NCBI RefSeq assembly: GCF_004117935.1
Contig: NZ_SDOY01000175.1
Location: 1 to 64,000 of the forward strand
Length of the DNA stretch: 64,000 bases
Direction of reading: 5' to 3'
Origin: Streptomyces roseicoloratus
GTDB lineage: Bacteria > Actinomycetota > Actinomycetes > Streptomycetales > Streptomycetaceae
Shown here piece after piece: positions 62,118 through 64,000 of this stretch. The notes beneath the pieces are model-generated. The model was not told where the DNA came from, did not search any database, and saw only the letters and a program-made list of their open reading frames with translations. Position 1 is the stretch's first letter, and each line of letters opens with the position of its first letter. The position numbers and the translations under genes are program-made.

Positions 62118-62453
62118 ATGACCAGTTTCGACCCCTCATCCGCTGCCGAGCAGTCCGCCCCGCGCTTCGTGCGCGTGAACATCGAGCTCATCGCCGAGAT
62201 CACCGACGAGCAGGCCCTCAAGGCCGCCGCGCTCGACCAGGTCCGTGACGACACCTACATGGACGACGCCGAGCGCGCCGAGTCCGTGGAGGCCATCGAG
62301 ATCGACCCGTCCGGCTCCCTGGCCCACTTCATCGACCCCGTGGCGCTCCTCGGCTCCGTCCCCGGTGTCGAGCTCGCCTCCGCCACCTGGGAGTCCGCGC
62401 GGACCGAGTACGACCCCGACGACGAGACCTGGGAAGAGCACGACCTGGGCTGA
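62118..62453 (+). CDS. Small acidic protein, function unknown
   Basis: The 111-residue acidic protein has a ferredoxin-like pattern (VNIELIAEITDEQALKAAALDQVRDD, then SVEAIEIDPSGSLAHFIDPVALLGSVPGVELASATWE), with no hydrophobic segments. No named family recognised. It lies between two genes on the same strand and has a TAAGCT-containing upstream region. Confidence 0.72.
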   Translation: MTSFDPSSAAEQSAPRFVRVNIELIAEITDEQALKAAALDQVRDDTYMDDAERAESVEAIEIDPSGSLAHFIDPVALLGSVPGVELASATWESARTEYDPDDETWEEHDLG

Positions 62454-62553
62454 GTCCGCCCGGCCGGGGCCCGGACGCGCGGTGCCCGACTCGACCGGAG
62501 CACCGCGCGCCTGGTAGGAGAACGTCTGCACGTTCGTTTCGCGAGGGGGCAGT

Positions 62554-64000
62554 ATGAGGCCGCTGGAAGCCGGGGACCCGGAGTCCGTCGGAGACGGAAG
62601 ATACCGGCTGGTCGGACGGCTCGGCCAGGGCGGCATGGGCGTGGTCTATCTGGGCCGCTCCCGTTCCGGGCGGGCGGTCGCCGTCAAGGTCGTACGCCCC
62701 GAGCTCGGCACGGATCCCGAGTTCCTGCGCAGGTTCGCCCAGGAGGTGGCCTCGGCGCGGCGGGTCGGCGGTTTCCACACCGCTCCCGTGGTCGACGCGG
62801 ATCCCGACGGGCGCCCGGCCTGGCTGGTGACGGCGTACGTGCCCGGGCCCACGCTGCGCACCGTGCTCGACGAGGTGGGCACGCTGCCGGCGGACACCCT
62901 GAGCGTGCTGGCGGCCGGGCTCGCGGAGGCCCTGGAGGCGATCCACCGGGCCGGCGTGATCCACCGTGACCTGAAGCCCGCGAACATCGTCGTCGCCGAG
63001 GACGGTCCGCGCGTCATCGACTTCGGCATCGCCCGGGCCCTGGACGGCTCGACCGCCCTCACCCGCACCGGACTGCAGGTCGGCACTCCGGGTTACCTCG
63101 CGCCCGAGCAGCTCACCGGCGGCACGATCACACCGGCCGTCGACATGTTCGCGCTCGGCGTCGTGCTGTGCCAGGCGGCAGGGGGCTCGCCGTTCGGCGA
63201 GGGCGGTTCGGCGGCCTGGCTCTACCGGGTCGTGCACGAGGAACCGGACCTCGGTCCCGTCCCCGGGATCCTCCGGGCCCAGGTCGCCGCGTGCCTGGCC
63301 AAGGACCCGGCACAGCGGCCGACGCCGGCTGCGTTCCTGGACGGTCTCACGATCCGCCACCCGGCGGACGGCAACTGGCTGCCCGACGGCGCGACGGTGC
63401 TGCTCGCGACGGCACCTGCGGACGCCACCACGGCCCTCATGCCGGAGACGGACACGAGGGACCGGGCCGAGGCGGCGGCGCGGCCCGAGCCCGCCGCGCC
63501 GACCGACCACACGGAGCGGACCGAGCCCACCGCGCCGACCGACCACACGGAGCGGACCGAGCCCACCGCGCCGACCGACCGCACGGAGCAGACCGAGCGG
63601 ACGGGCCGGACCGAACAGCGGGAGCACCCGGAGCGGACGGGCGACGGGGCATGGCCGGGGACCACCCCCGCGTCCGGGCCGGTGCTCGCACCCGAGCCCG
63701 TACCCCTGCCCGTCCCGGTCCCCGCGCCCACCCCCGCGTACCCGGAGGTCACCGTCCCGGACACGCCCGTGCCCGGCACCGGGGACGGGCACGGCTACGG
63801 TCCTCCGGGGCACGGGCACGAACCAGGATCCGGGCCCGGCGACGGTGCCGGTGCCGGGTCCGGGTCCGGTGCCGGCACCGTCGCGTCGCCGGAGCACCCC
63901 GAACCGCGCCCGCGGCGGCGCGGGCTGCTCACGGCGGTCGCCGTCGCGGTGTGTGCGGCGGCCGTCGCCGGTGTCGTCATCTGGGCGCCCTGGCAGGGTG
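62554..64000 (+). CDS. Hanks-type Ser/Thr protein kinase, partial (3' end outside)
   Basis: The visible 482 residues hold an N-terminal kinase domain: P-loop LGQGGMGVVY near 24, lysine in VAVKVV, catalytic HRDLKPANI near 138, DFG in VIDFGIA, and GTPGYLAPEQ. It is followed by a long disordered linker (about 290-450) with a 12-residue repeat, and a transmembrane helix (LLTAVAVAVCAAAVAGVVIW) at the window end. The extracellular part is cut off. The ATG at 62554 follows GAGGGGG. Substrates unknown. Confidence 0.93.
   Translation, partial: MRPLEAGDPESVGDGRYRLVGRLGQGGMGVVYLGRSRSGRAVAVKVVRPELGTDPEFLRRFAQEVASARRVGGFHTAPVVDADPDGRPAWLVTAYVPGPTLRTVLDEVGTLPADTLSVLAAGLAEALEAIHRAGVIHRDLKPANIVVAEDGPRVIDFGIARALDGSTALTRTGLQVGTPGYLAPEQLTGGTITPAVDMFALGVVLCQAAGGSPFGEGGSAAWLYRVVHEEPDLGPVPGILRAQVAACLAKDPAQRPTPAAFLDGLTIRHPADGNWLPDGATVLLATAPADATTALMPETDTRDRAEAAARPEPAAPTDHTERTEPTAPTDHTERTEPTAPTDRTEQTERTGRTEQREHPERTGDGAWPGTTPASGPVLAPEPVPLPVPVPAPTPAYPEVTVPDTPVPGTGDGHGYGPPGHGHEPGSGPGDGAGAGSGSGAGTVASPEHPEPRPRRRGLLTAVAVAVCAAAVAGVVIWAPWQG
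63501..63608. repeat. 36-bp tandem repeat in the kinase linker
   Basis: Units beginning GACCGACCACACGGAGCGGA occupy 63501-63536 and 63537-63572 identically, with a diverged third copy after. They encode TDHTERTEPTAP-type repeats, alternating acidic and basic residues and rich in Thr, a possible target for autophosphorylation. Confidence 0.85.

Overview
This window is chromosomal DNA of a Streptomyces-type actinomycete. The evidence is very high GC content with G/C-biased third codon positions, frequent GTG and TTG starts behind purine-rich ribosome-binding sites, a LacI/ABC/glucosidase sugar-uptake layout without its own ATPase, a hydroxyectoine operon, several sigma-B-type regulators, a Hanks-type Ser/Thr kinase and a stand-alone nitric oxide synthase. 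No tRNA, rRNA, CRISPR array or phage module was seen.

Left end (1-9.9 kb): a variable region. A truncated, inverted piece of an IS701-type element (1-84) is joined to an IS5-type transposase scrap. A methyltransferase gene follows, then a defective IS701-family insertion (1018-2028) that has lost about 115 transposase codons and sits exactly on the overlapping stop codons of two convergent genes. Beyond it are an unrecognised 512-residue protein, a HAD hydrolase, a second methyltransferase, a DinB-like protein, a dihydrofolate-reductase-like protein beside a broken alpha/beta-hydrolase gene, a VWA protein, a sirtuin and a GNAT acetyltransferase.

10-19 kb: a membrane-anchored unknown protein, a saccharopine-dehydrogenase-like oxidoreductase divergent from a TetR-type regulator, galE, an unknown protein, a variant ClpP with a long Pro/Ala tail, a LacI regulator and a GT87-like membrane glycosyltransferase.

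19-27.5 kb: a beta-1,3-glucan utilisation locus. A secreted GH81 glucanase would cut the polymer, a lipoprotein and two permeases would import oligosaccharides, and a cytoplasmic GH1 beta-glucosidase would finish the job. Near-identical GAGAGCGCTCTC operators lie before the LacI gene and twice between the glucanase and transporter genes, which suggests one regulon.

27.5-49 kb: a zinc-ribbon-like unknown, a GCS2-type ligase, a small membrane protein overlapping a ComB-like gene, and an MFS transporter. A tightly overlapping five-gene operon (WGR-DUF4132, MoxR ATPase, DUF5682, VWA, SWIM) has the same composition and order as Escherichia coli yehI-L-M-P-Q, and its role is unknown. A DUF4389 membrane protein, nitric oxide synthase and a VOC protein follow. 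Then comes an EF-G paralogue preceded by a 36-codon leader ORF and nested hairpins. After it are a Cys-rich protein, a decayed AraC regulator and a DUF5709 protein.

50-57 kb: ectABCD followed without a break by a complete ectoine-type ABC importer (ehuBCDA-like), so synthesis, hydroxylation and recapture of the compatible solute appear to be co-transcribed. A large inverted repeat closes the operon.

57-64 kb: a sigma-B/F-type sigma factor divergent from an RsbW-like ATPase, an HPP membrane protein with an expanded repeat tail, an aldo/keto reductase with a TTGTATACAA site upstream, an N-formylglutamate amidohydrolase, two small actinobacterial proteins, and a Ser/Thr kinase cut off by the window end.
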